Shown piece by piece: positions 1 through 8,158 of a stretch of 64,000 nt of DNA (within the stretch, counting starts at the first letter, position 1; the number at the start of each line of letters is the position of its first letter). The stretch lies in the NCBI RefSeq assembly GCF_013328345.1, contig NZ_JABULX010000002.1, positions 186,001-250,000 on the forward strand, written 5' to 3'. Source of the stretch: Marinifaba aquimaris. Its GTDB lineage: Bacteria; Pseudomonadota; Gammaproteobacteria; Enterobacterales; Alteromonadaceae. A model generated the notes under the pieces. It had not been told where the DNA came from and searched no databases. It worked only from the letters and a program-made list of their open reading frames with translations. The position numbers and the translations under genes are program-made.

Positions 1-354
1 TATGTCTCTGAACTGACGTTACTAGATAGCACAGGCGGTGGCGATAACTCAGGTGGAGAGCCGAACAATCCAACAGATGCTATTTCGGTAAGTGACGCAT
101 TAGCACTTAGTGAGGGCACAGATGTCAAAGTCATTGGCCAAATTACTTCGGCTTTAAACGGTCAATATGCCTTGGTTTTAAGTGAAGGTAATCAAGATAT
201 TAATATCAAGCTGCCATCAGAATATCGCAACCAGTTTAGCCCAGAGCGAAACCCGAGTATTTTGAATCAAACAATTATTGTAGAAGGTAGAAGAGATAGA
301 TACATGTCAGCGCCAAGTGTTGAATACATCAGTAGTATTCAATTGGCGAATTAA
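1..354 (+). CDS. C-terminal part of an exported OB-fold-like protein (5' end outside window)
   Basis: The frame is open from base 1 and ends at the TAA at 352-354, so only the last 117 residues are present. After a Gly/Asn/Pro-rich linker (about residues 10-30) comes a compact domain of roughly 85 residues beginning ISVSDAL. It alternates beta-strands and contains VKVIGQITSA, LVLSEG and IIVEGRR. This pattern resembles the OB-fold (DUF6359/YhcR-type) modules that end secreted nucleases and phosphoesterases of marine bacteria. The linker suggests a tail module on a larger extracellular enzyme, possibly an endonuclease, but the catalytic part is not visible. The in-frame ATG at 172 is internal, not the start. 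Domain assignment is tentative. Confidence 0.6.
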   Translation, partial: YVSELTLLDSTGGGDNSGGEPNNPTDAISVSDALALSEGTDVKVIGQITSALNGQYALVLSEGNQDINIKLPSEYRNQFSPERNPSILNQTIIVEGRRDRYMSAPSVEYISSIQLAN

Positions 355-372
355 TCGCTTTTAAGCAGATAT

Positions 373-402
373 AAAAAAACCTAGGCAAACCTAGGTTTTT
401 TT
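373..402. terminator. Bidirectional rho-independent terminator
   Basis: A perfect 13-bp inverted repeat (arms 373-385 and 390-402, loop CAAA) has a CCTAGG core flanked by seven A on one side and seven T on the other. It lies between the end of the OB-fold gene (+) and the end of fkpA (-), so it can stop both convergent transcripts. Confidence 0.9.
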
Positions 403-422
403 ATTCGGTAAAGCTATTTAGC

Positions 423-1166
423 TTATTTACCTTCGATGCTTAATAACTCAACATCAAAGATTAATGTAGCAAATGGAGGAATGCTACCTGTACCTTGTGG
501 ACCGTATGCTAAATCGAAAGGAATGTAGAAACGGAACTTAGAACCTACAGGCATTAATTGTAAGCCTTCAGTCCAACCTTTGATTACACGGTTAAGCGGG
601 AATGAAGCAGGCTGACCACGGTCAACAGAGCTATCAAACTTAGTACCGTCAATTAATGTACCTGTGTAGTGAACTGTTACTGTATCTTCAGCAGCAGGTT
701 TTTCACCTTCACCTTCAGAAACAACTTCGAACTGTAAACCAGACTCAGTTGTTTGAATGCCTTCTTTCTTGCCATTTTCAGCTAAGAAAGTTGCACCTTC
801 TTCTTTAAATTTAACGCTGTCAGCTTCTTGCTTTTTAGCATGCGCTTCTTGCTGTTGCTGTTGTAACTTCTGTAATAAAGTTTGAACTTCAGCAATATCG
901 ATTTGTGCGTTGCCCGCTAACGTGTCAGCAAAACCTTTAGCAATTAAGTCTTGCTCTAATGCAATACCCATTTCAGTTGATTGTTGAACGTGTTGAGTTA
1001 AGTTCGTCGCAACTGATACACCTAAGCTGTACGACTGTTTTTGAATTTCGCTTTGCAATTTAACTGCCTCTTGTTTTGTTTCAGTTGGTTGAGCTGCTTT
1101 TTCTGCGCCACAACCTGCTAATGTTAGTGCTGCTGCAATAGCACAAATGCTACCGATCTTTTTCAT
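423..1166 (-). CDS. fkpA: FKBP-type peptidyl-prolyl cis-trans isomerase, FkpA/Mip type, predicted lipoprotein
   Basis: Periplasmic folding helper that isomerises X-Pro bonds and acts as a chaperone for envelope proteins. The 247 residues show a lipoprotein signal with lipobox LAGC (Cys19), a helical FKBP_N dimerisation domain (about 35-125, with YSLGVSVATNL and a Gln-rich helix) and a C-terminal FKBP domain (about 140-245) with VTVHYTGTLIDGTKFDSS and the conserved tail LIFDVELL. It lies one gene away from slyX, as in E. coli where slyX and fkpA are neighbours. That synteny supports the symbol. E. coli FkpA is soluble, while this protein should be lipid-anchored like Legionella Mip. The start ATG is preceded by GGAG about 11 bases upstream. 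Confidence 0.92.
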   Translation of the reverse strand: MKKIGSICAIAAALTLAGCGAEKAAQPTETKQEAVKLQSEIQKQSYSLGVSVATNLTQHVQQSTEMGIALEQDLIAKGFADTLAGNAQIDIAEVQTLLQKLQQQQQEAHAKKQEADSVKFKEEGATFLAENGKKEGIQTTESGLQFEVVSEGEGEKPAAEDTVTVHYTGTLIDGTKFDSSVDRGQPASFPLNRVIKGWTEGLQLMPVGSKFRFYIPFDLAYGPQGTGSIPPFATLIFDVELLSIEGK

Positions 1167-1320
1167 TATAATTATGCTCCAAAGTGCCCTTGCATTAATA
1201 AATAGGCTTTTATTATTAACAACTCATTGTGTCACTATGACTAACTATCTGCAACTAAGCCGATGTAGTGTTAATCGAGAAAAGAAAACGGTGAGTCATC
1301 TGGTCTACGAGTAAATAAAA

Positions 1321-1347
1321 TTGAATACCGCATAGGGTGATATTCAA
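1321..1347. repeat. Short inverted repeat upstream of the WD40 lipoprotein gene
   Basis: TTGAATA (1321-1327) and TATTCAA (1341-1347) form a perfect 7-bp inverted repeat with a 13-base spacer. It lies in the 229-bp region between fkpA (-) and the WD40 gene (+). A TATACT-like hexamer follows at 1356-1361. It could be an operator, but nothing confirms this. Confidence 0.3.
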
Positions 1348-1394
1348 AAAGCATTTATACTCTGGACTATATGGATACAAACGAATAAAAAACA

Positions 1395-2399
1395 ATGCCT
1401 ATGCGCCTTTTTTTAGCTTTTTTTTGTTTTCTTCTACTTAGTGCTTGCGCTGAGCAAGCCGATAAACCGCTTAGTGCTTGGCCTATTTCACAGCAAAATC
1501 ACCTTTCAGCAAGCTTATCCCCCTCTGGAAAACGCTTATTACTGTCGAGCTTAAGTTCTGGAGCTCAGCTTTATCACTACGATAATCAAGCGCAGAACTG
1601 GCAGCCCTTATTTCATTGGCAACATCAGAACGACAGTGAGCAAACCCTATTCCATACCCATATCAGTCCAGATGAAACCGTTGCCTTAACCGCAAATGAA
1701 ACTGAGTTTGCACTTTGGCGTATCAGCGATGGCCAATCACTGGGGTTTTATAAAATTAGCCTATCGAGTATCAGAGATATCGCCATCAGTGACAAAGCTC
1801 AGAAAGTCGCAATTGCCCGTGCCGACGGTGTTATCGTGATCTTTAGCCCTTCCACAGGCCACAGGCTAGAATTTTTAGGCCACACCGAAAAAGTTAACTC
1901 CATTGCCATTTCCGCTCGAGGTGATTGGGTTTTATCAGGGGGGAATGATTATGTTGCTTATTATTGGCATGCCGCCACAGGTAAGATTAAACACAGATTT
2001 GTGCACCCAAGCCGTTTAACCAAAGTGGCAATAGATGCCAATAAAGAATATCTATTTACCGCAGACAGTAAAAACAACGCACATATTTGGCAACAAGAGT
2101 CAGGAAAGCGCTACACAGATTTAGCTATTCACGAAAGACAGAAAGTTTTCAGTACCGTGCACTTTAACAGTCAAAAAGACTTGTTAATCACAGGTTCGCC
2201 TAATCGCGACATCAGTGTTTGGCAATTGTCCTCAGGACAGCGGCTAAATCACTTTTTAGCATCGACAAAAGCAGACAGTAAGATACCAAGTGCGGTAATA
2301 TACGATTTAACCCTAACGCCTATGCTAACGCGCAATGAAAACCAAATTGCTTCCGTTAGTTCGGCGGGTATTGTAGAAATCTGGCCTTTGCCAAAATAA
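1395..2399 (+). CDS. WD40-repeat lipoprotein (paralogue of the 20588-21568 protein)
   Basis: The 334-residue protein begins with a lipoprotein signal (LLLSAC, Cys18). The remainder is repeated beta-propeller blades such as AKVAIARADGVIVIFSPSTG, NSIAISARGDWVLSGG and DLLITGSPNRDISVWQL, each ending in a W/F-hydrophobic strand. The role is unknown; propellers of this type usually provide a protein-binding platform, here probably on the periplasmic side of a membrane. slyX begins 10 bases after the stop, so the two are probably co-transcribed. The 20588-21568 protein aligns along its whole length, for instance FLGHTEKVNSIAIS against FLGHQERISQIDIS. The Shine-Dalgarno signal before the ATG is weak; the ATG at 1401 is an alternative start. 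Confidence 0.8.
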   Translation: MPMRLFLAFFCFLLLSACAEQADKPLSAWPISQQNHLSASLSPSGKRLLLSSLSSGAQLYHYDNQAQNWQPLFHWQHQNDSEQTLFHTHISPDETVALTANETEFALWRISDGQSLGFYKISLSSIRDIAISDKAQKVAIARADGVIVIFSPSTGHRLEFLGHTEKVNSIAISARGDWVLSGGNDYVAYYWHAATGKIKHRFVHPSRLTKVAIDANKEYLFTADSKNNAHIWQQESGKRYTDLAIHERQKVFSTVHFNSQKDLLITGSPNRDISVWQLSSGQRLNHFLASTKADSKIPSAVIYDLTLTPMLTRNENQIASVSSAGIVEIWPLPK

Positions 2400-2409
2400 T
2401 GAAAGCCCT

Positions 2410-2637
2410 ATGACTGAATATGAACCTTTGCTAGAAAGCAGAATTGAAAAACTTGAAATGCAATTAAGCTTTCAAGACGACACCATTGAAACATTAAACC
2501 AAGCATTAGCGGCACAACAGGCGCAGTTATTAACCATGCAAGAACAGTTAAAGCTGCTCGCTGAAAAAGTAAAATCGTCACAAACTCAAAGTGCAGTAGT
2601 TTCAATGGCTGAAGAAACGCCACCACCCCATTATTAA
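2410..2637 (+). CDS. slyX: SlyX family protein
   Basis: A 75-residue, almost entirely alpha-helical coiled-coil protein that starts with LESRIEKLEMQLSFQDDTIE and ends with the PPPHY tail typical of SlyX. The function of the family is not established, although it travels with the slyD/fkpA folding-factor locus in enterobacteria, and fkpA is close by here too. It follows the WD40 gene by 10 bases. A minus-strand open frame over nearly the same bases is a shadow. Confidence 0.9.
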   Translation: MTEYEPLLESRIEKLEMQLSFQDDTIETLNQALAAQQAQLLTMQEQLKLLAEKVKSSQTQSAVVSMAEETPPPHY

Positions 2638-2849
2638 TTCAAGTTGAAGGCTTGATACCTCTGTTGCTTTTACTGGGGTATTAAGTCCTATTCGCATACA
2701 CTTCGTCAGCCTTTTTTACAGCGTTCTAACCGCCCCAACCAGACTACTTTTTAACCAGCTGTTATTACTAACAATATCGCAAATAGCACTATTCTTGCAT
2801 TAAGCCCTGCTGTTGATGGAATCAATAACTAAGCAAAAGGGATCTGATC

Positions 2850-3521
2850 ATGCTTACCAAACCGCTAGTGAATACACTGCTGTACCTCGTTGTTATTTTT
2901 AGTTCATCTCAAGCTCATGCTGCACTGTTAGGTTATGCCGATGCTGTGGTCGAATACCATTACACGGGAAACTTAAACTGCTCAGCTGGGTTTGGCCAAG
3001 GCGGCCTCTACCCACGAACGCCACAATTTGAGCAATGCCTACCTTTTAGTGCAGTTTTAGGTGACGATTTAGGCTACCCCAATACACAGGCAGATTACTT
3101 GTCACTTCCGTTAGGCTCATTTATTACGCTGAGCTTTAATGACGAATTCATCATTGATGCTCAAGGAGATGATATTTTTGTTGAAGAAGTGGGAAATGCG
3201 CTGGAGCTAGCGGATATTTTTGTCAGCTCAAATATATCAACTAACCCAGCAGATTTTGTCTACCTTGGCCAAGCAGATGGCGATCAGATATCGAGTTTTG
3301 ATCTGTCGAGTATTAATTTTACTCAGCAGGTTAAGGCAATCAAAGTATTTAGCTTAAATAATGGTGGAGCACCTGTCGCAACAGGCTTTGATATTGCCAA
3401 CGTCAGGGCATTAAACTACCAAGCAGACCCGACTTTTAATGTCACTGAGCCGGGATACATTGCGACCTTAGTTTTGATTTTGTTGTTTGTTATGTCTAAC
3501 AAACGACAATTTGAGTTTTGA
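2850..3521 (+). CDS. Exported protein with a PEP-CTERM-like sorting tail
   Basis: The 223-residue protein has a clear Sec signal peptide (hydrophobic stretch then SSSQAHAA, cleavage near residue 24) and a beta-rich body with two Cys that may pair (NCSAGFG, EQCLPF). The tail holds VTEPGYIATLVLIL, continues as LFVM and ends with the basic SNKRQ. A V-x-E-P motif, then about 18 hydrophobic residues, then a basic tip is the layout of PEP-CTERM exosortase signals, although the canonical PEP is replaced by TEP. It would be handed to an exosortase and released to the surface or matrix. AAAAGGG precedes the ATG at good spacing. Body function unknown. Confidence 0.7.
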   Translation: MLTKPLVNTLLYLVVIFSSSQAHAALLGYADAVVEYHYTGNLNCSAGFGQGGLYPRTPQFEQCLPFSAVLGDDLGYPNTQADYLSLPLGSFITLSFNDEFIIDAQGDDIFVEEVGNALELADIFVSSNISTNPADFVYLGQADGDQISSFDLSSINFTQQVKAIKVFSLNNGGAPVATGFDIANVRALNYQADPTFNVTEPGYIATLVLILLFVMSNKRQFEF

Positions 3522-3528
3522 CTAATCG

Positions 3529-3729
3529 CTATTCTGGTTTAAAAATGCCAATGACAGAGCCAGGCTGTTTAGCGGCTTGGCTCACTTGTTTATCTGTTTG
3601 GCTTTTTTTGTGACCACAATCGACACATTCAACCTGTTCAACGTTGTTTTCCATGTAAAGCATTAAACTATCAACTGCTTTACACTCTGGGCACACGGCA
3701 CCAGCAATAAATCGTTTCTTTATCTTCAT
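3529..3729 (-). CDS. yheV: YheV family zinc-ribbon protein
   Basis: This 66-residue basic protein has two CxxC pairs (CPEC at 13-16 and CVDC at 35-38) that form a zinc-ribbon knuckle, preceded by the family-typical start KKRFIAGAVCP. The family (DUF2387) has no proven function. It sits divergently next to yheS, and in E. coli yheV lies in the kefB-yheS region, so the locus is conserved. Its stop is only 7 bases from the end of the convergent PEP-CTERM-like gene. Confidence 0.88.
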   Translation of the reverse strand: MKIKKRFIAGAVCPECKAVDSLMLYMENNVEQVECVDCGHKKSQTDKQVSQAAKQPGSVIGIFKPE

Positions 3730-3842
3730 TTGTTCAAATACTACTCGCTGATTCTCAACTATTGTAACCGAGTTTGGGTAATGCTGGCTAATCCAGTATG
3801 ATACGCCCAGTTTTTATCCTTAATACCAGCTTAACCTTATCT

Positions 3843-5765
3843 ATGATCACCTTTAGCGAAATTAGCCTGCAATTAGGTACCCAAGTTCTTCTCGATCAAA
3901 CCAGCGCAACTGTCCACGGCCAACAAAAAGTGGGATTAGTCGGGCGCAATGGTTGTGGTAAATCCACTTTATTGGCATTGCTAAAAAATGAATTGCAACT
4001 AGATAAGGGGGATTTAAGTCTACCTAAGCAGTGGCGTATCTCGCATGTGAAACAAGAAACGCCTGCACTTGAGCGCACAGCTCTCGATTACGTATTGGAT
4101 GGCGACAGTATTTATCGTCAATTACAGCAGCAGCTTGTTGCAGCCGAAAGTGCCAATGACGGTACATTAATAGCTGATTTGCATCACAAGTTAGATGCCC
4201 ATGGCGCTTATACGATAGAGGCGAGAGCCGGACAATTACTCAACGGCTTGGGCTTTAGTACACAGCAACAAAAAGCGAGTGTCGCGGATTTTTCTGGTGG
4301 CTGGCGTATGCGTTTAAACTTGGCACAAGCTTTAATTTGCCCAAGTGACTTACTACTACTCGATGAGCCCACCAACCACTTGGATTTAGACGCTGTTATT
4401 TGGCTGGGTAAGTTTTTAAATTCATACCCAGGTACCTTGTTGTTAATTTCGCACGACAGAGAATTTTTGGATGAAGTGTGCGATAACATTATTCACATCG
4501 AACAACAAAAGCTGAACCTATACAAAGGTAACTATTCTAGCTTTGAGAAACAACGCATTGTGAAATTGGAACAGCAACAAGCCTTGCATGAAAAACAAAT
4601 GCGTGAAAAAGCTCACATCCAATCGTTCATTGACCGTTTTAAAGCGAAAGCATCAAAAGCTAAACAAGCTCAATCACGCGTAAAAGCATTGGCCAAGATG
4701 GAAATCATTGGACCAGCACATGTTGATTCTGAATTCCATTTTGAGTTCAAACCCGCAGATAAACTGCCTAACCCACTAATTGCGCTCGATCAAGTCGCAG
4801 TGGGTTACAGCCAAACACCTATTTTAGACACCATCAAACTCAATTTAGTACCAGGTAGTCGAATTGGTTTACTGGGGCGAAATGGTGCAGGTAAATCAAC
4901 TTTAGTTAAATTACTCGCGGGTGAATTAACGCCACTAACAGGTGAGCAAACCATTAGCAGTGGCCTAAACATCGGCTATTTTGCTCAGCATCAGTTAGAG
5001 CAATTGCACAGTGAAGATACGCCGTTATCGGCATTAACGCGTTTAGCACCAAATGAATTAGAGCAGAAACTAAGAGACTATTTAGGTGGCTTTGGTTTTA
5101 GTGGTGATCAGGCACTCGATAAAGTAGAGAAGTTTTCAGGTGGTGAAAAGGCTCGACTTGTGTTGGCCTTACTCGTTTGGCAAAAACCCAACTTATTGCT
5201 GCTGGATGAGCCGACCAACCACTTGGATTTGGACATGCGTCTAGCCCTTACAATGGCTTTACAAAACTTTGATGGTGCAATGATTATCGTCTCGCACGAT
5301 AGACACATCCTTTCGAGCACATGTGATGATTTTTATCTTGTCGATAGCGGTCAAGTGTTACCATTTGACGGTGACTTAAAAGATTATGAAAACTGGTTAG
5401 TTGAACAAGCAAGACAAGTTAAAGCTGAACAAAACGCACAAACCAGCAGCAGTGACAACAAAACCGAGAACAGTGCTCAAGCGCGTAAAGAAGCAAAGCG
5501 CAAAGAAGCTGAAATTCGCAAGCAAACGCAACCGCTTCGCAAACAAATCGACAAACTAGAAAAAAGCGTTGATAAGCTACAAGCCAAGCTTGATGAAATA
5601 GAAAACCAACTTGCCGATAATGACTTGTACAGCGACCAGAGAAAAGCAGAACTTAATACATTGTTAGAACAACAAGTAACAGTCAAACAACAACTGGCTG
5701 ACGATGAAGAAGCTTGGATGATGGCAGAAGAAGAATTAGAAACTTTACTTGAGTCACTGCAATAA
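3843..5765 (+). CDS. yheS: ABC-F family ATPase YheS
   Basis: A soluble twin-ATPase of the ABC-F group, ribosome-associated proteins that act on stalled translation. Each half has a Walker A (GRNGCGKS and GRNGAGKS), an ABC signature (FSGGWRMRLNLAQAL and FSGGEKARLVLALL) and a Walker B with LLLLDEPTNHLDLD. A charged coiled-coil tail covers about residues 540-640. The linker has the YheS pattern RFKAKASKAKQAQSR. An ATG at 3798 would add 15 residues, but the family starts at M-I-x-F-S, which fits the ATG at 3843. The DUF2390 gene follows directly after the stop codon. Confidence 0.95.
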   Translation: MITFSEISLQLGTQVLLDQTSATVHGQQKVGLVGRNGCGKSTLLALLKNELQLDKGDLSLPKQWRISHVKQETPALERTALDYVLDGDSIYRQLQQQLVAAESANDGTLIADLHHKLDAHGAYTIEARAGQLLNGLGFSTQQQKASVADFSGGWRMRLNLAQALICPSDLLLLDEPTNHLDLDAVIWLGKFLNSYPGTLLLISHDREFLDEVCDNIIHIEQQKLNLYKGNYSSFEKQRIVKLEQQQALHEKQMREKAHIQSFIDRFKAKASKAKQAQSRVKALAKMEIIGPAHVDSEFHFEFKPADKLPNPLIALDQVAVGYSQTPILDTIKLNLVPGSRIGLLGRNGAGKSTLVKLLAGELTPLTGEQTISSGLNIGYFAQHQLEQLHSEDTPLSALTRLAPNELEQKLRDYLGGFGFSGDQALDKVEKFSGGEKARLVLALLVWQKPNLLLLDEPTNHLDLDMRLALTMALQNFDGAMIIVSHDRHILSSTCDDFYLVDSGQVLPFDGDLKDYENWLVEQARQVKAEQNAQTSSSDNKTENSAQARKEAKRKEAEIRKQTQPLRKQIDKLEKSVDKLQAKLDEIENQLADNDLYSDQRKAELNTLLEQQVTVKQQLADDEEAWMMAEEELETLLESLQ

Positions 5766-6251
5766 ATGACCATGACTAATGAAAGCTTCTGGCAATACAG
5801 TCTGACGCTCTATCAGCAAACACAAATGCAATCGCTCTGTTTGCAGCTGCAAAATGAATATCAGGTCAATGTAAACCTGTTATTGTTTTGCTGTTACTTA
5901 CAAAGCCTAGACAAAGCACTATCTGCACTGCAGCTTAAAGATATTGAAACAGCACTGTTACCTTTTAATAAGGCTTACACCACTAAGCTTCGTCAACTTA
6001 GACAAAACTTGAAAACGGATGAAACATTAGTTGCAACGACCCAGCAAACATTAAAGCAGGCCTTGCTCAAATGTGAGCTGACAATGGAGCAACATGAGCA
6101 AGCCATCATAGTGCAAAGCTACCAAGCAACAGAACGCCAAGATACATCAACAATGACACCTGTTGCTTGTTATTTTCAGCAACTTAATATCCAAGTAACA
6201 TGTGACACTCACTATCAGCAAATTCAACAACTGCTCGCAATAGATAAGTAG
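5766..6251 (+). CDS. TIGR02444/DUF2390 family protein
   Basis: A 161-residue soluble, helical protein beginning ESFWQYSLTLYQ with NVNLLLFCCYL, as in the DUF2390 family, whose members often follow yheS in Alteromonadales. No catalytic motif is visible and the function is unknown. The first ATG directly abuts the yheS stop; a second ATG two codons later (5772) is equally possible. Coupled translation with yheS is likely. Confidence 0.75.
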   Translation: MTMTNESFWQYSLTLYQQTQMQSLCLQLQNEYQVNVNLLLFCCYLQSLDKALSALQLKDIETALLPFNKAYTTKLRQLRQNLKTDETLVATTQQTLKQALLKCELTMEQHEQAIIVQSYQATERQDTSTMTPVACYFQQLNIQVTCDTHYQQIQQLLAIDK

Positions 6252-6262
6252 ATAATCAAATC

Positions 6263-6949
6263 ATGACGAAAAAAACCACATCGACACCAATCCAAGCTAT
6301 TTTATTTGATATGGATGGCACTATTTTTGACACAGAAGTTATCTATGAAAGTGGCTGGATAGAGACAGCAGAAGCGTTTGGCCAAAGCTTTACCAAAGAA
6401 GATTATAAAAAGATGGTTGGTGTTCGTCGTGAAGTCTGTCATCAAATTGCAAAAGACATGTTTGGTCCAGATTTTCCAATGGACGATTTTATTGCCGCGA
6501 AAGACAAACATAACCAGCAAGTAAAGGCACAAGGTGTCGCTATCAAGCAGGGTTTTGAAGCGTTTTTCCAAGCCTGCTTAAAGAAAAACTTGAAACTCGG
6601 TTTAGTGACATCAAGTCACAGAGCTGTTGTCGATGCCAATTTTGCGCGCCTAACCCACTTCGATTATTTAAAGCACTTCGACTGCATCGTCGCTGCTGAA
6701 GATGTAACCCAGCCAAAACCAGAGCCGGAATGTTACTTAAAAGCTGCCAAACAAATAAATGTCGCACCTGAATCTTGCCTAGTTATTGAAGACTCTAACC
6801 CAGGATGCCGTGCTGCAATTGCTGCAAGCTGCCCAACATTGATGATCCCTGACTTTTTACCCGCAGAGCCCGATGTCGCTGAGCAATTAGCCGAGCAAGT
6901 CAGTAGCTTTGATCAGGCTTACCATTGGCTAGATAACACAAGCGAGTAA
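6263..6949 (+). CDS. HAD-superfamily phosphatase, beta-phosphoglucomutase-like
   Basis: The 228-residue protein has all four HAD motifs: DMDGT (nucleophile Asp16, general acid Asp18), VTSSH (motif II), the Lys in KPEPECY (motif III) and VIEDSNPG (motif IV acidic pair). A helical cap lies between motifs I and II, as in subfamily IA/beta-PGM-like enzymes that hydrolyse sugar phosphates or other small phospho-metabolites. The substrate cannot be read from sequence. It follows the DUF2390 gene by 11 bases and probably belongs to the yheS transcript. Confidence 0.88.
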   Translation: MTKKTTSTPIQAILFDMDGTIFDTEVIYESGWIETAEAFGQSFTKEDYKKMVGVRREVCHQIAKDMFGPDFPMDDFIAAKDKHNQQVKAQGVAIKQGFEAFFQACLKKNLKLGLVTSSHRAVVDANFARLTHFDYLKHFDCIVAAEDVTQPKPEPECYLKAAKQINVAPESCLVIEDSNPGCRAAIAASCPTLMIPDFLPAEPDVAEQLAEQVSSFDQAYHWLDNTSE

Positions 6950-6953
6950 AAAA

Positions 6954-6982
6954 CAGACAAAGCCGTTATCAATCGCTATAAT
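6954..6982 (+). promoter_or_regulatory. Putative sigma-70 promoter
   Basis: CAGACA (6954-6959) and a consensus TATAAT (6977-6982) are separated by 17 bases, 38 bases upstream of the ATG at 7020. The -35 element matches only the GACA half of the consensus. Confidence 0.5.
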
Positions 6983-7019
6983 TAGAGAGTGATTTGTTTA
7001 AGTGATTAGGGGATTACTT

Positions 7020-7385
7020 ATGCCAAATGATATCGATTTTAATGCATCAGTGCGTTCGCAAGAGCTACAGGCTCAACAAAACGTTGAAGCTCAACAAGCA
7101 CTGAGACAGCAAGAAGAACTGCAAGCTGAAGAAGCACAATCACAAGAGGCCTTACAACAGGCCGAAGAGGCGACCCTAGAGCAAGAAGAAGCGCAACAGG
7201 CACCACCTGCCGAACCCATAGTGGTTCAAACGACCGAAACGCTCGAAGCCCAGCCAGTGGAATCTGCCGAAGAGCTAAGCTCAGAAGTGGACGATTTAGT
7301 CGAGCAAATAGGCAACCAAGCTGATCTGGCCTTACAATCACAAACCGATATATCTGCCGAAGAAGTTTTAGGTGTTGCTATCTAA
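7020..7385 (+). CDS. Gln/Glu/Ala-rich low-complexity protein
   Basis: The 121-residue acidic protein is dominated by Q, E and A (EAQQALRQQEELQAEEAQSQ), which predicts a long helix or coiled coil, with a more ordered end around VDDLVEQIGNQADLALQ. The frame could start earlier, but AGGGGA at 7008-7013 sits 6 bases before the ATG at 7020 and decides the start. No signal peptide and no recognised domain. It precedes a small FliS-like gene by about 30 bases. Function unknown. The 23675-24220 and 55073-56116 proteins have a similar Q/E-rich flavour, but I would not claim homology. Confidence 0.65.
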   Translation: MPNDIDFNASVRSQELQAQQNVEAQQALRQQEELQAEEAQSQEALQQAEEATLEQEEAQQAPPAEPIVVQTTETLEAQPVESAEELSSEVDDLVEQIGNQADLALQSQTDISAEEVLGVAI

Positions 7386-7415
7386 TCAATAGCTTCACCT
7401 AGATTGATACCACTT

Positions 7416-7718
7416 ATGAACGCGGCAATTAAGCATTACCAAACTCAACAACTCGCTGCTGGGCAACCGCTCGATCGCATATTGAGCTTGCATGGAGCGG
7501 GAATTAAAGCCTGCCAAAATAACGACGCATTAAAGGTCGAAAAAGTACTGATATTACTGAATAAAACCTTGAATAGAAAAAGTGCCCAACACAATCCAAT
7601 CACAGAACGCCTTGCCAGTGTTTATGCTAAATTTCTTTATTGTAATCAACAACAAGACTTCCCTTTACTGCAAAGCCAACTGATCAAGCTGCGCAATGCA
7701 TGGCAAAATTTGCGCTAG
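7416..7718 (+). CDS. Small helical protein, possibly FliS-like
   Basis: A 100-residue all-helical protein. AIKHYQTQQL, RILSLHGAGIKAC, KVEKVLILLNKTLN and LRNAWQNLR fall in the same order as the helices of the flagellin export chaperone FliS. This resemblance is my reading and is weak at single positions. The open frame extends upstream to a TTG (7404), but the ATG at 7416 is the better start. No flagellar genes are next to it, except that a mini-rod-like protein occurs at 54829. Function unproven. Confidence 0.6.
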   Translation: MNAAIKHYQTQQLAAGQPLDRILSLHGAGIKACQNNDALKVEKVLILLNKTLNRKSAQHNPITERLASVYAKFLYCNQQQDFPLLQSQLIKLRNAWQNLR

Positions 7719-7833
7719 ATCAATATACAATCCGGAAACATCACCGCTAAGCTAGAAAACTGATCTCGATCAAGTTTTCATTTCGATCTCTGAACTAAAG
7801 TTTAATCAGATCAAAGTTGAGAGGAGAAAGACT

Positions 7834-7971
7834 ATGACTGTCTGGCAACAAATTATCAGCGACCCAATTGTTTGGGGCAGCATTTTAGGCATAGGCATTG
7901 TTTGCGCACTTTGCGGTTATTACGTTTGGTTGTTCTTAACAAATATCGCTAACGCACCAGAGCCCAAGTAA
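7834..7971 (+). CDS. DUF3149-type single-span membrane protein (45 aa)
   Basis: A very short gene of 45 codons plus stop. The protein starts MTVWQQIISDPIVWGS, has one membrane span (about residues 14-37, with IGIVCALCGYYVWLF) and a short polar tail ending PEPK. This matches DUF3149 proteins of marine gammaproteobacteria (about 40-50 residues, a D-P before the span). GAGGAG at 7821-7826 lies 7 bases before the ATG, and a strong terminator follows the stop. Both support a real monocistronic gene. Function unknown. Confidence 0.8.
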   Translation: MTVWQQIISDPIVWGSILGIGIVCALCGYYVWLFLTNIANAPEPK

Positions 7972-8002
7972 TTTAGTCAACTAGCCCTTTCTTATAGTTT
8001 TT

Positions 8003-8032
8003 GCGCAGTAACCCACTTACTGCGCTTTTTTT
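8003..8032 (+). terminator. Rho-independent terminator after the DUF3149 gene
   Basis: Nine-base perfect stem (GCGCAGTAA at 8003-8011, TTACTGCGC at 8017-8025) with loop CCCAC, followed by seven T. Confidence 0.9.
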
Positions 8033-8158
8033 ATTCACTGCAAACACAGAAAATATCTTCCTCACCGACTTGAATTAGCAAGGCGTAAGCTAGATACTTA
8101 ACAACAAGCAATAATGCTCTGTTTATTTCCGCTTCAAGCCCATTTTCTACACAAATTA

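Noticed and set aside
1-354. A 60-codon gene starting at 172
   Set aside because: The frame is open continuously from base 1 and the upstream part encodes a linker and domain start, so 172 is an internal Met-like codon position.
2408-2626. Minus-strand 72-codon frame over slyX
   Set aside because: Fully overlaps the clear slyX gene; it looks membrane-like only because coiled-coil codons read in reverse give Leu/Phe/Val.
7039-7341. Minus-strand 100-codon frame over the Gln/Glu-rich gene
   Set aside because: CAA/GAA-rich sense codons give a Leu-rich antisense frame; the sense frame has a Shine-Dalgarno and promoter.
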